Assembly: GCF_000235365.1 (NCBI RefSeq)
Contig: NC_016450.1
Span: 930,001 to 994,000, forward strand
Direction: 5' to 3'
Source of the DNA: Eremothecium cymbalariae DBVPG#7215
Lineage: Eukaryota; Ascomycota; Saccharomycetes; Saccharomycetales; Saccharomycetaceae
Length of the DNA: 64,000 bases
Part shown: one piece after another, positions 18,214 through 27,551 of the stretch
Layout: the number at the start of each line of letters is the position of its first letter
Position numbering within the stretch: position 1 is the stretch's first letter
Translations under genes and position numbers: made by a program
The notes under the pieces: generated by a model
What the model was told of the DNA's origin: nothing
The model's database searches: none
What the model saw: only the letters and a program-made list of their open reading frames with translations

Positions 18214-20757
18214 ATGCGAAGAAGAGGCTATTATTGGCTCCTATATACAGTTTTACTATTCGGTTTATTCCATATTGTAATCCACCGAGACACCACAGGT
18301 TCACGGATACCTTTTCCTTCCACAATTTCCTTAAATATAGTTAAACCAGAGATCAAATTCCCTTCTAAAGAATATTTTCATTCTTTCTATTTCAATTGGA
18401 AGTTCGAAACAGATACTTTGGCGACTTACGAATTTCTAAACGAAACTCCGACTCTTTATGATTTTGTTTTAGGAAGTAATTTGATAAATCGCATTAGATC
18501 TATAAAAACTTTACAGGATTTGACGGAAGGGCTTGAAAGCTATGAATTTGATCCTAGGATTACGCTGGCTGTTTATTTTAGAGAGATCTTGCTGGACGTC
18601 AGAAGGAATAAGAAGCTACCCTTTAGTTGGTATGATTGGAAAGATTTGGGATCACAGCTGAATAAGTTTATCAATCTTAAGAGTAAGGATAGGCCAAAAT
18701 GTGACTTTGTTATTAATCATATGTTTCCCAAGGATCAATTGGTTCGCTTGGAAGGGCTTACAAGGAGTCACATATTTGAGTTCGGAAGAGATGCGTATTA
18801 TAGCTCAGTAGAGTCCAACAAAGCCGTGGATACCAAAAGATATTGCATAAACAAACAGCAAGGGATGCTATGTCCTGGTTTCGAGGTAAAAGAGGTGTAT
18901 GAAGATTCCAGGCCTGAAAGTCTTGCTTTACAAGTGGCTTCATATCTTCTTAACTATGGCGTTCGCCCATTATCCATTTCAATTATATTAGCGGACATGG
19001 GCGTATTACAGGTGGAAATCGAACAAGGTAAGAAGCATAGTCCGTTTGGCATGAATGAACTATTCCAGAAATATATTGCAGGGATGGAGCCTTCCAAAAA
19101 TTTAACTTTCAATCATTTATATCTTTTTGACCTTTTACGAAGGTTCTTTGGGAAGCAAAAGACAGCATCTAATTTGGAATTCCTTAGGGAGATTCCGAAG
19201 GAAAGTTTTGACTTTGATTTAGATTCGGCGATCCAGGAACTAGAACTCAGTGAAAAAAGACAGCGTTTGTCTATTCATGATTCAAACTATTTAAAGTCTC
19301 TGAAATACAGCAAAACTAAGGGGGCTACTAAATATACTCATTTTCGTAGTCCCATTACGTTTCAGCATGACTACAAAGGTCAGTCCAAACATATGGACAT
19401 TCGTTTTTTTTCTGGATTAATACCTTCCAATTGGGACAAGCTGACTGCATTGAATTCGTTAATTAGATCTTGGTTTCAATTTATGAATTCGCAGCACTTT
19501 ACTTCTTGGCTTATACGTGGATCCTTGTATTCTTATTTAAACAATGCCAGACAATTCCCATGGGATGATGGGTTTAAAGTACATATGCCGTTGAATGAAC
19601 TCACCAAGTTGGCAAGAAAATTCAATCAAAGTCTAATCGTTCAAAACCCAAGAGAAGGAAACGGCCGCTTCTTTCTTGATATATCACCGGTCATGATTGC
19701 CGCTGGTTTCCAAGGCAATGGTTATATCGATGCTAGATTCATTGATGTAGACACTGGGTTATATGTGGGTATATCTAGTGTTCAATTTACTTCGTACTGC
19801 ATAAAAAACGAAAGAATTATTAATAATTTATTAGAAAACATTGAGCAAACATTTGGAGTCACTGGAAATATCGTAGATGTCTTTAGTGAAATAAAAAAGT
19901 ATGAAGGAACGGATAAAATGCTTCAATTTAACCGTGAAAACAACCTATTGAGTTATAAAAATCAAGAATTATTCAGACTAGATGATATATCTCCCTTGAG
20001 GCTATCTGTATATCATGGGGTGGCGACATATGTCGTAAACCATCCATTGAAAGTTCTCAGAGATAGATATGTTGTATCGCGCTACTTTTATGGCGGCCGA
20101 ATGAAGTACTTCAGATATAGGTACTTCCCAGAACCAGCAATGTGGCTTGATTTCAAAGATATCTCTAATTTAATTGGAAGCGTTGATTTAATAGGTGGTC
20201 TAACCTTTAAGGCAGTTGAAGAACTAGCATATAAGATGGCTAGCGGTTCTGGGAATTTACATCAGACATTGATTGAATGGATTAATAGTTATGAACTTAG
20301 TAAATATAGAATGCTGGAGTTGAGTGTTCAGGTTGACGAAAACTTGTCAATTGAACAAAAATATAACATGCTAGAGGCTTTGACAACGGATATGATGCCC
20401 AGTAAATCCCCTTTTAAGGACCCATTTTTAGATAGATATCAAAGGAGAATGTGGCAAAAACTAGCGAAGTCTATGTTTTCGATTGGTTTTAGACCTTCTG
20501 ATCTTCTTGATCAGAGTGTCATTGACTTTGATACTGCGAGGTTTCATCATTTACGTGATGTTATCAATACCACATTGAATGAGACAGCTACTAAATTCCT
20601 TGAAAAAATCTACAATAACGAGTTGATTTATAACTTCTCAAAAGTCCAACCTGTATTTTGGATAAAAAAACATCATAACGAGGACGACAATTACCGCAGA
20701 CGGCAGCCATTCGTACGTGATTTCGGGTTAGATAACAATAATAGCAATGATGACTAG
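18214..20757 (+). CDS. Mnn4/LicD-family mannosylphosphorylation protein
   Basis: The product (847 aa) resembles S. cerevisiae Mnn4 and Yjr061w (Mnn14), Golgi proteins needed to add mannosylphosphate to glycans. A short cytosolic start is followed by one membrane segment (residues about 6-23), giving type II topology. The middle region has SWYDWKDLGSQLNKF. The LicD domain shows HMDIRFFSG, SWLIRGSLYSYLNNARQFPWDD (PWDD at 449-452), GRFFLDISP and the hallmark IDARFIDVDTGLYVGIS. Odd: where relatives have PWDxDIDVQM, this one has PWDDGFKVHM, so the second acidic cluster is gone. It may be a non-catalytic partner. Which of the MNN4 family members is the ortholog is not clear. Confidence 0.85.
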   Translation: MRRRGYYWLLYTVLLFGLFHIVIHRDTTGSRIPFPSTISLNIVKPEIKFPSKEYFHSFYFNWKFETDTLATYEFLNETPTLYDFVLGSNLINRIRSIKTLQDLTEGLESYEFDPRITLAVYFREILLDVRRNKKLPFSWYDWKDLGSQLNKFINLKSKDRPKCDFVINHMFPKDQLVRLEGLTRSHIFEFGRDAYYSSVESNKAVDTKRYCINKQQGMLCPGFEVKEVYEDSRPESLALQVASYLLNYGVRPLSISIILADMGVLQVEIEQGKKHSPFGMNELFQKYIAGMEPSKNLTFNHLYLFDLLRRFFGKQKTASNLEFLREIPKESFDFDLDSAIQELELSEKRQRLSIHDSNYLKSLKYSKTKGATKYTHFRSPITFQHDYKGQSKHMDIRFFSGLIPSNWDKLTALNSLIRSWFQFMNSQHFTSWLIRGSLYSYLNNARQFPWDDGFKVHMPLNELTKLARKFNQSLIVQNPREGNGRFFLDISPVMIAAGFQGNGYIDARFIDVDTGLYVGISSVQFTSYCIKNERIINNLLENIEQTFGVTGNIVDVFSEIKKYEGTDKMLQFNRENNLLSYKNQELFRLDDISPLRLSVYHGVATYVVNHPLKVLRDRYVVSRYFYGGRMKYFRYRYFPEPAMWLDFKDISNLIGSVDLIGGLTFKAVEELAYKMASGSGNLHQTLIEWINSYELSKYRMLELSVQVDENLSIEQKYNMLEALTTDMMPSKSPFKDPFLDRYQRRMWQKLAKSMFSIGFRPSDLLDQSVIDFDTARFHHLRDVINTTLNETATKFLEKIYNNELIYNFSKVQPVFWIKKHHNEDDNYRRRQPFVRDFGLDNNNSNDD

Positions 20758-20919
20758 TACAAATTTCATATCTTGTGTTTCTTTTATATTTGTAACTCCT
20801 ATCAAAAATCATTATACGATATCAACCTGATTACCTCTTAAGTCTTCAGCTAATTTAAAGATATGTATATATTTAAAGAATTTACATTTAAAAAATATTT
20901 ACATTATCTAATACATTCT

Positions 20920-23064
20920 TTAAATGCTAAAGCTCTCTTCATGAAAATGTAGCCCACCATCATTAGCCCACCTGCGCGTGGCATTCACCAATCCCTGTGG
21001 GCCCGCAGCAATTATCCAAACCTTTGCCAAATCATCAACATGGAGTCCGTCTTCATTATTCGGTTGGCAACACTGCCCCGTCTCCGAGGGACCAACACAG
21101 TCCTTCTGTAAGCACCAATGATAGTCCCGAGGTGACAATAGTGGCCTTCCAAAATATAACTTTGCTCCAGTAGGAACAGTCAACTTATTATTTCTAGAAC
21201 CATCTTCCCCTAGTTCTAAATCATCTTCGAATACCTCATACTCCGGAGGATCAATTAATTTAGGCTTACGAAATACTGATTCTTTTGTTAAGAATGTGTC
21301 AACTGTATTTGGTTCTAAAGAAGAGAGACCCTTCCCTCTTTTAGAACTGAATAATTCCGTAAAATCAACTTCATCATTTCCGTCACTTTCTCCATGATCC
21401 ACCAATTCTTGATATCTTACAGGTGAGATGGAGTTGGTGCCAGGGTTACTAGAATTATTTTGTAAGTCAACCTTATTGATACTCCGACGACTAATACTAC
21501 CATAATTTGCACTCACCGTTGCCATTAATGAACCCTTTTTTGTCAGCTCTGGGGTACCTATACAACCAACAAGAGGGGGCTTCTGTTCCAGCGGTTTAAC
21601 TCCAGGAACATTCAAGTTTTCCGCTTCTTGATAATCTACGTAATCAATCTCGAGATCTTGTTCATCACCTGTAACACCAGTAATATATATTTCCAACCCA
21701 TCGAAGTTACACTTGAAGTAGCTCAAAACCCGGAGGTCACGATAATCTCGACTTACCCAAATCAACCTAACGTGAACACCATTGAAGTTTAAAATATTTA
21801 GTAACGGTAATCCAAAAGATATTGCACTGCCTCCGACAACCATCAATATCCTAGAGGCATCAACAATATAATGCAATGGAGAATTCCTTAAAAATGGCGT
21901 TCGGATTTGGAAAGGATGCAAAGCTGGGGAAGATAAGGGCGAATTATGATCTCTAGATTTCTTGGGTTTGGATATGAAATCAATTTTTGGATCAATCGCC
22001 CCAGTCACATGGTACTTCCCATTGTTAATAAGAGGGAATTTAGAGCGGCGTACTATTAACCTTACTGTGTCATCAGTAGGTAATGATGCTAATGTAAAAG
22101 GATGTTGAAGGGGCACCGCAAATTGCAGAACCCGTTTGAATAGTCCCGTAGGATAAACATTGATGCGAACATGCGATGCAGGCAAAATTGGGGTTTTAGC
22201 CACAGCAGACATGGGGAACTCCATCATGGACATACAAGGCGAAATTGGCACAATGGTAACCGTAGTGTGTTTTGTATTAACTGCCCGGTACCATATTTGG
22301 AACAACAATATTGCCACACTTGCCGCAGTATAAATAGTCGCTGGAGGTCGGGAATGCAGCTGTACCAGTACCACTGTAGCCCATGTCCCCAGATAGTGAA
22401 TATAATAAAACACAGGAAACCACCATCGCCTTATAAATGGCAACGAACTAACTACAATTATCAAAAATAGAGCTGTGACTAACATCCCCCAAATATTCGC
22501 CAACTCAACTAGATGGGGCACATTCCCTGATTTTAAATCCCACCAAATATACAAAGCACCATGCACCGTAGCTTGCAACACAATCACCCTTCCCAACCAC
22601 TTATGTAACGGTAAAAGGGACAAATATAACGTGTGTGGTAAAGGGGATGGCCTTAATGTCAAAAAGAATAATGGAGGCATGAATGCGACTGACACTCGAC
22701 CAAGTCGTTTGGCAATAACCACCAAATCATTATTACAATATACAAATGTACAACATGCACCCACTATAGCCCATAAAAACCCACTTCGTAGCGACTGATG
22801 CCTACAGAACAGCACCCTATCGATCCATATACGATTTCTTAGAAAATGATGTCTCCAATTATGCTTCAATCTAAAAGCTTGCTTGTTCAACTTCAGATAA
22901 TTCACCAAAGGAATCAACACACATATCACCACCGCAGCTATCGATATTGCTGAATAACCGGACAACCGCACAAGACGAATCCGTACAGGTTTTGGAGTCA
23001 GGCCATCTAACGTAGGAAACTCCTTCGCCACATACCACTCGTACACTTCATTAGTGTACTTCAT
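20920..23064 (-). CDS. AIM14: ferric-reductase-like NADPH oxidase, Aim14/Yno1 homolog
   Basis: The product (714 aa) is a NOX/FRE-family flavocytochrome. S. cerevisiae Aim14 (Yno1) is an ER NADPH oxidase that makes superoxide. The haem-ligand histidines are in place: H154 and H168 (LHKWLGRVIVLQATVHG) and H223 and H237 (YIHYLGTWATVVLVQLHSRP). FAD binding is shown by HPFTLASLP, and the NADPH site by VVGGSAISFGLPLL with IAAGPQGLV near the end. An acidic, Ser-rich insertion of about 180 residues (roughly 470-650) splits the NADPH domain; S. cerevisiae Aim14 has a shorter one. The sequence blocks LRPxxxxxxxxxxLPLHKW and LIWVSRDYRDL fit Aim14 better than Fre1-8. Confidence 0.87.
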   Translation of the reverse strand: MKYTNEVYEWYVAKEFPTLDGLTPKPVRIRLVRLSGYSAISIAAVVICVLIPLVNYLKLNKQAFRLKHNWRHHFLRNRIWIDRVLFCRHQSLRSGFLWAIVGACCTFVYCNNDLVVIAKRLGRVSVAFMPPLFFLTLRPSPLPHTLYLSLLPLHKWLGRVIVLQATVHGALYIWWDLKSGNVPHLVELANIWGMLVTALFLIIVVSSLPFIRRWWFPVFYYIHYLGTWATVVLVQLHSRPPATIYTAASVAILLFQIWYRAVNTKHTTVTIVPISPCMSMMEFPMSAVAKTPILPASHVRINVYPTGLFKRVLQFAVPLQHPFTLASLPTDDTVRLIVRRSKFPLINNGKYHVTGAIDPKIDFISKPKKSRDHNSPLSSPALHPFQIRTPFLRNSPLHYIVDASRILMVVGGSAISFGLPLLNILNFNGVHVRLIWVSRDYRDLRVLSYFKCNFDGLEIYITGVTGDEQDLEIDYVDYQEAENLNVPGVKPLEQKPPLVGCIGTPELTKKGSLMATVSANYGSISRRSINKVDLQNNSSNPGTNSISPVRYQELVDHGESDGNDEVDFTELFSSKRGKGLSSLEPNTVDTFLTKESVFRKPKLIDPPEYEVFEDDLELGEDGSRNNKLTVPTGAKLYFGRPLLSPRDYHWCLQKDCVGPSETGQCCQPNNEDGLHVDDLAKVWIIAAGPQGLVNATRRWANDGGLHFHEESFSI

Positions 23065-24147
23065 CTTTTTTATTACTTCAGAATAACATATATATATTAT
23101 CCTTTTTTATCTTCTAACTATATTCTAAAACCTCCTAGCTTCTAACCAACGCTTTCAACCATCAACAAAGACGTACAGGATCCATCAATGTTGATATTCT
23201 CAAACATATATATTATAATAAAGAATGTGAATCTTCAAGAAAAATCATAAAATTGGTAACTGACGTACTAAGTACATAATCGGAACCTAACTACACCCAG
23301 ACTCACGAGACCAAATTACCCTGTGTAGTTCTAGCGTTGTAAAAAGACAAACAACGGCATTTATTGTGACGTAAGGAACCATTTGCCTCTTGAGCACGTG
23401 AATTGTGTATATCGGGTAGGATTTGGGTCTTAACGACTACTTGGGCTTAGTTAAACGTCTGATGAGACTATATATCTCAGCAAACGACGATGATCCTCTC
23501 TATATATGCATATGTATGCGTTACTAAGGTGAATCATTGAGTATGTGTCCATGGTTGATTGTATGAGGAGGATTATCACCTTCTTTTGGCCTACGTCCTT
23601 CCTCGGACGTTACATAATTTGAGCAGACGTCATGCCAAGTGTATATAATTTCAATAGAGAGTAACAAGGATAAAACTTGGCATATGTGAAAGCAGATGAA
23701 GTGGCATTGGCTTTTACCGAATCATGAAGGTATTCGGACTAGTTCAAAATTAGCTTTGTTATATAACTTTAGCACAACATGGTGTGAGGTATTTTTTACT
23801 AATGTACTACCCAATATCACAGTAAATAATGCTGATTAATATATCATCGCTCAGAGAGCGATGACGATAGATAGAGAAAAACATTAAATGGGAGGTTAAT
23901 TTAGGTTATATATACAAAAAGGAAACAGGAATCAGGTGATATATCGTTTGGCAGGAGAGGGGCGTGGAATCGGAAGCCTGTAGTCGTATAACCGTAAAAT
24001 AAAGTTTCGTAATATATTGTAGAGTTACTTTACACAGTAAAGGTTTCAAATATATATAAAAGGCCAGTTTTACTATAGAGGCATATATTAGATGTCAGGT
24101 TAACTAATACCAAAAGAAGAGTTTGGAGCTTGACTAGGTGTCGAGAC
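23065..24147. other. long intergenic region between AIM14 and the Ytp1-family gene
   Basis: About 1.08 kb between two divergently transcribed genes holds no recognisable ORF. It has a 9-bp perfect hairpin (TCATCGCTC-AGA-GAGCGATGA, 23844-23864), a CACGTG at 23395-23400 and several TATATA stretches. The TATATATAAA at 24051-24060 is a plausible TATA box for the downstream gene. I see no clear transposon or tRNA. Confidence 0.5.
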
Positions 24148-26040
24148 ATGTTGATTAAAAAGGTACTATGGCTGGTGGTGACAGGCATTTGTGGGGTTGT
24201 CACTTCCCATGGAGATATACATATGGGGATGGAGATGGGTCATCAATCTGATTCTAGAAACACTAGTGAACTGATTCCAGTACCCCATGAGGGCGGCCAT
24301 ATGCATGGGTTACCCATTTTAGAGACATCGTTAACACCAGCGGAAAAAAAATATTGGGAGGCCTATAATACTACGACATACTTTTCCAGCATACAAGCAA
24401 TTCATTCATCAGGGTTGGTTTATCATATGGGTGGGATTTTTATAGTTACCGTATTCACATATCCTATTTGTCTGGTTCTAGCTAATGTGAAGTCGCAGTG
24501 GTATTTGCCAATGCTATGCTTAAATTATTTGGTTTTAGGGACGGCCATAGTCGGATTATCGGGCTTCAGCGCTTCATTTCCGGAGACGTTATATCCAGGC
24601 AATATCTATGGGAAAATGACGTTGATACTAATTCTACTATCAATTGTACAAGGGAGCGCTGCTGTTGTGGTAAGGGCAGCCGAGTGGATGACTGGCGAGA
24701 CAAACTCTGATGAATATACTAGTAGCGGGCGCGATGGATTTATTCCACTGTCTGACTTGCAAGGTAGTAATAGCAGTGAAGGGAAATTTCACCCCTCATC
24801 GCCCCAGCATGCGTCGATTACTGGATCATCTGCGACTGCAGTCTCGAACAATCAATTTAATGGGCGTCGAGATGATGATGACGGGTCCTCAACCAGTGTC
24901 TCCTTTGACATCGATGAGAGTTTTACACGGGACATTGAACAAGCACCACCAGCTGAAGAAGATGGCGGCAGGTTTTCTCTACGATACAAGTCCAGTCTTG
25001 CAATGCGTAGGGACACATATTTATCAGAATTGCTCGCACATCCAACGTTACAACAGATATCGATGAGGTTTGGGCACATATTCAGACTAGTGTTCCGGAT
25101 CACCAACCTGCCAATGCTATTGTACCTACTTGTGTATATGACTGTCGGGGTCGCGGTTGGAAATCTTCTGGGCCAAGATAGGCGGATATTTAACCTGCTA
25201 GCTCACTGGATCAAAGGTGGTGTTTTCATACTGCTAGGACTTATTTCTCTAGCTCGATACAGCGGAGCGTGGAGCAGCTATGGCTGGGCATGGAACAAAA
25301 CATTATACCTAAAAAGTGATAACACAGATAATACCAGTTTAGGATACCGTTTCTTCACACCTCGTGGGACAATTACCATGGAAGCTGTTGAATCATTCCT
25401 AATTTTCTTTTACGGTTCAACCAATATCTTTCTAGAGCGCCTCGCCAATCCACATGGGAAGTGGGCAGCAAAGGACTTGCAACATGTCTCTATAGCATTC
25501 ATGTTTATCGGATCAGGGTTATGCGGTCTTATTGCTGAACATAGACTAAATGACTGGCGTTGGAAACACGCAATGAAAACCACCACTGACACCCCCGAGA
25601 GTGCTGTACTAGCCTGTTCACCAGGCTACTCCCCTAACCCATTTCCAGCATTCACCATCTTCTGGACGGGCATTCTAATGTCCCAACATGCTCAGGCTTC
25701 CAAAACATCCACCGCAATACACGTCCAATGGGGGTACTTACTGTCATATGGATCCTTTTTTAGAATTATTACCTTTATCTTATTAATGTTGGTCCCGAAT
25801 AAAAACCTCGCTCCTTCACACCCCTTCACCGAGCTTATAGCCTCGTTCTGCCTGATCTGCGGCGGACTAATCTTTATGGAATCTACAGATCAAGTTGTAG
25901 AAGCCATTGAGTACAGAGGCTTAACCCCTATGTTCACCTTAAATATTAGTATCGGCATCGTACTATTGGCTATGGCCTGGGAAATGATGCTCTTTATGTG
26001 GCGCGATTCGTTACGTAGCAACACTCTAAACTACAAATGA
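24148..26040 (+). CDS. TVS1: Ytp1-family multi-spanning membrane protein, probable Tvs1
   Basis: The product (630 aa) is a Ytp1/DUF2427-type membrane protein. It starts with a cleavable-looking hydrophobic segment (MLIKKVLWLVVTGICGVVTS). A Met/His-rich luminal stretch follows (HGDIHMGMEMGHQSD, HEGGHMHGL), then about ten membrane segments interrupted by a polar Ser/Asp-rich loop at about 195-290. The C-terminal half has Ytp1-domain blocks (ESFLIFFYGSTNIFLERL, FMFIGSGLCGLIAEH). Length equals S. cerevisiae YCR061W (TVS1, about 631 aa) better than YTP1 (459 aa), and BUD31 (YCR063W) is the next conserved gene, supporting TVS1. The open frame has a TTG upstream; I chose the ATG at 24148. The function is unknown; the His/Met-rich part hints at metal binding (inference). 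Confidence 0.8.
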   Translation: MLIKKVLWLVVTGICGVVTSHGDIHMGMEMGHQSDSRNTSELIPVPHEGGHMHGLPILETSLTPAEKKYWEAYNTTTYFSSIQAIHSSGLVYHMGGIFIVTVFTYPICLVLANVKSQWYLPMLCLNYLVLGTAIVGLSGFSASFPETLYPGNIYGKMTLILILLSIVQGSAAVVVRAAEWMTGETNSDEYTSSGRDGFIPLSDLQGSNSSEGKFHPSSPQHASITGSSATAVSNNQFNGRRDDDDGSSTSVSFDIDESFTRDIEQAPPAEEDGGRFSLRYKSSLAMRRDTYLSELLAHPTLQQISMRFGHIFRLVFRITNLPMLLYLLVYMTVGVAVGNLLGQDRRIFNLLAHWIKGGVFILLGLISLARYSGAWSSYGWAWNKTLYLKSDNTDNTSLGYRFFTPRGTITMEAVESFLIFFYGSTNIFLERLANPHGKWAAKDLQHVSIAFMFIGSGLCGLIAEHRLNDWRWKHAMKTTTDTPESAVLACSPGYSPNPFPAFTIFWTGILMSQHAQASKTSTAIHVQWGYLLSYGSFFRIITFILLMLVPNKNLAPSHPFTELIASFCLICGGLIFMESTDQVVEAIEYRGLTPMFTLNISIGIVLLAMAWEMMLFMWRDSLRSNTLNYK

Positions 26041-26297
26041 TACATATATTATACCCATAGCTGTCGTCTTCGTAAGTGATCTAAAATTTTTATACCTAAT
26101 ACATCCTTATAACGACATTGTCGTGGACCTTGAGATCCCATAGTCTGTGTCACCCAAGAAAACCCGCTAGCAGACCAAGCGCCAACGTGCCAGAAACAAA
26201 CAGAATCAATCCAACTAGACTAAACACTACATAACCGCTGGAACACACTGCACGCCAGCTGCATATATCCATTAAAGAGCAGTACCAGCTGCATACT
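26041..26297. other. intergenic DNA before the debris zone
   Basis: This stretch follows the TVS1 stop. The word CAGCTGCATA recurs at 26257-26266 and 26287-26296. A minus-strand open frame (26440-26150) crosses it but is built across the LTR and NUMT boundaries, so it is not called. Confidence 0.4.
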
Positions 26298-26425
26298 TGT
26301 CGAGGGTGGCCACCTATGTCACGTGATGGATAAAGCTCTAATGGAGGGTCGGGCACTGTTATGCAGTCTCTGGCCAGATCAAGTACCGTCTGGTGAGCTA
26401 GAGGACCTCTATTCATGTGTTCTTC
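26298..26425 (+). mobile_element. degenerate, 3'-truncated LTR (TGTCGAGG family)
   Basis: The segment starts TGTCGAGG and has GTCACGTG. Then, exactly 29 bases later as in the copy at 27092, come ACTGTT, AGTC-CT, CAA-TACC-TCTG, AGCT-G and GACCT-TAT in the same order. It ends where mitochondrial rRNA-like sequence begins. It is more diverged than the 27092 copy and lacks the TATATAG box. I infer it is an old copy of the same LTR. Confidence 0.6.
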
Positions 26426-26430
26426 TTCGT

Positions 26431-26600
26431 GGTCCAGCATGAATGACGTAACACAACCACTGTCTCTCTTTTAAGCTAACCTGGTGTAGCAGTGAAGAAG
26501 CTGCATACCTGTAGAAACGAAAAGACCCTATGCAGCCTTACTGTAATTAGATAGAACGATATATTAAAATCATTGTCTAGATAAATATAAAGTAATTGAT
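26431..26600 (+). pseudogene. nuclear fragment of mitochondrial large-subunit rRNA (NUMT)
   Basis: The segment follows domain V of mitochondrial/bacterial LSU rRNA in order. GCATGAATGACGTAA (26437-26451) matches the universal CACGAATGGCGTAATGA block. CACTGTCTCTCTTTTAAGC follows, then AGTGAAGAAGCTGCATACC (as in the E. coli GTGAAGATGCAGTGTACC). Then come AACGAAAAGACCCTATGCAG and CTTACTGTAATTAGATAGA (26516-26554). The last part equals the yeast mitochondrial 21S rRNA as I remember it and is unlike nuclear 25S rRNA. Similarity fades after about 26600. Several substitutions and a disrupted stem show it is a non-functional copy inserted in nuclear DNA. Confidence 0.85.
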
Positions 26601-26727
26601 TCACTATCACGGTCAAGGTCTAATTCACAGACCCTAGGCTAAGATGTGTCACTTACAGCGCGCTGACGAAGTTGTCTATTCAACATCGCCGAAGACGTAG
26701 TCAATCGGACTGAGAGAAGTGATCAGT

Positions 26728-27021
26728 TCACACATCCTGGACTGTAAACACTGCGCTAATCCCGAACAGCAACGCAAACAAGATCGCCCAGATCCTAGGT
26801 TTCGCGTTAGTGGGAGCACCGCTTTTTTTCCGACAGGCCTCCAAACCACAAGTGTAGATTTCTGAAGGGGTCATGGTGGTGTTAGCCAAGTTAACAGTGA
26901 AGTTGCCACAGTTAACCGGCATCACCATTTGGGTAATGTTTGGTGTTACCAACGGCGTAGACGTACCATTAACGGAATGGGCACTCAGTTGAGCAATTGG
27001 TCCAGAAAGTGCCGAGTCCAT
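26728..27021 (-). CDS. small ORF with four sequons and a C-terminal hydrophobic segment
   Basis: I do not recognise this 97-aa ORF. It starts with ATG at 27021. Residues 1-60 are Ser/Thr/Asn-rich with four N-glycosylation sequons (NGT, NIT, NFT, NTT). Three cysteines follow in VNCGNF and YTCGLEACRKK, then a basic/proline linker and one hydrophobic segment (IWAILFALLFGISAVF) close to the end. No signal peptide is visible. It lies in the debris zone between a NUMT and an LTR and could be a real small membrane protein, the stranded 3' end of a larger gene, or chance. Four sequons in 97 residues are more than expected by chance, so I keep it at low confidence. Confidence 0.3.
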   Translation of the reverse strand: MDSALSGPIAQLSAHSVNGTSTPLVTPNITQMVMPVNCGNFTVNLANTTMTPSEIYTCGLEACRKKSGAPTNAKPRIWAILFALLFGISAVFTVQDV

Positions 27022-27091
27022 GTTTCGAGAGGCTTGATAAGGTATTAAGTCTCTCTCCAGATAATCTTAATTCGTAGTGGGACTTAACAAA

Positions 27092-27308
27092 TGTCGAGGA
27101 GGATCAGCTTCAGTCACGTGCCAGCTAATACTTAGGTTGATGATCAGTTACTGTTTATATAGTCGCTAATCTGGCTCAACTACCCTCTGGGCTTCTAGCT
27201 GGACCTATATCTAATCTAATCTAGCTAGTTTGGGTCTTCTTATATAGTTTCTGTTGTCCTACTTAAGCTCTCTTGCTTACTTGCTATGCAGATTCCTAGC
27301 CGATAACA
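27092..27308 (+). mobile_element. solo LTR, best-preserved copy (TGTCGAGG family)
   Basis: The segment begins TGTCGAGG and ends GATAACA, so it has the TG...CA ends of an LTR and a length of about 217 bp. Inside are CACGTG (27115-27120), TGATGATCAGTTACTG, a TATA-like GTTTATATAGTC, ACCCTCTGGGC and TTTGGGTCTTCTTATATAG. The copy at 2276-2511 (minus strand) shares these blocks in order. It sits about 240 bp upstream of the tRNA-Ser and in the same direction. No internal retrotransposon coding sequence remains. The element family is not identified. Confidence 0.75.
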
Positions 27309-27313
27309 GCTCA

Positions 27314-27401
27314 GTGGTTATCTTGACACTTCTAACAACTCTGATTCGCTGTTATACAATGGTTATCATCTTCATAGTCTCCTAACGACTCTGATTCGCT
27401 G
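27314..27401 (+). repeat. two-copy imperfect tandem repeat
   Basis: TGGTTATC...CTAACAACTCTGATTCGCTG (27314-27350) is repeated as TGGTTATC...CTAACGACTCTGATTCGCTG (27360-27401). It follows the LTR end directly and precedes the tRNA-Ser. TGGTTATC just after an LTR end could be a relic primer-binding site, which is speculative. Confidence 0.75.
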
Positions 27402-27551
27402 CTTCTTTGTCTTGTTATCGTGACTATCAACATGCTCCTTAGCCTGACTATCATAACTATCGGGATGCTCTTTTGATTTTACGACATTTTACGACAAACA
27501 CGCTCACTATATCACATCCTTACTCTCCTACGTCTCCCATCAAGTTTGTGT

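Noticed and set aside
23395..23520. Possible further LTR copy (CACGTG, TTTGGGTCT, GAGACTATAT words)
   Set aside because: The words occur in inconsistent orientation and order relative to the other copies.
26150..26440. 96-codon minus-strand ORF ending in a hydrophobic segment
   Set aside because: Its N-terminal half is encoded by the complement of the decayed LTR and the start of the mitochondrial rRNA fragment, so it is a chimeric by-product with no family resemblance.
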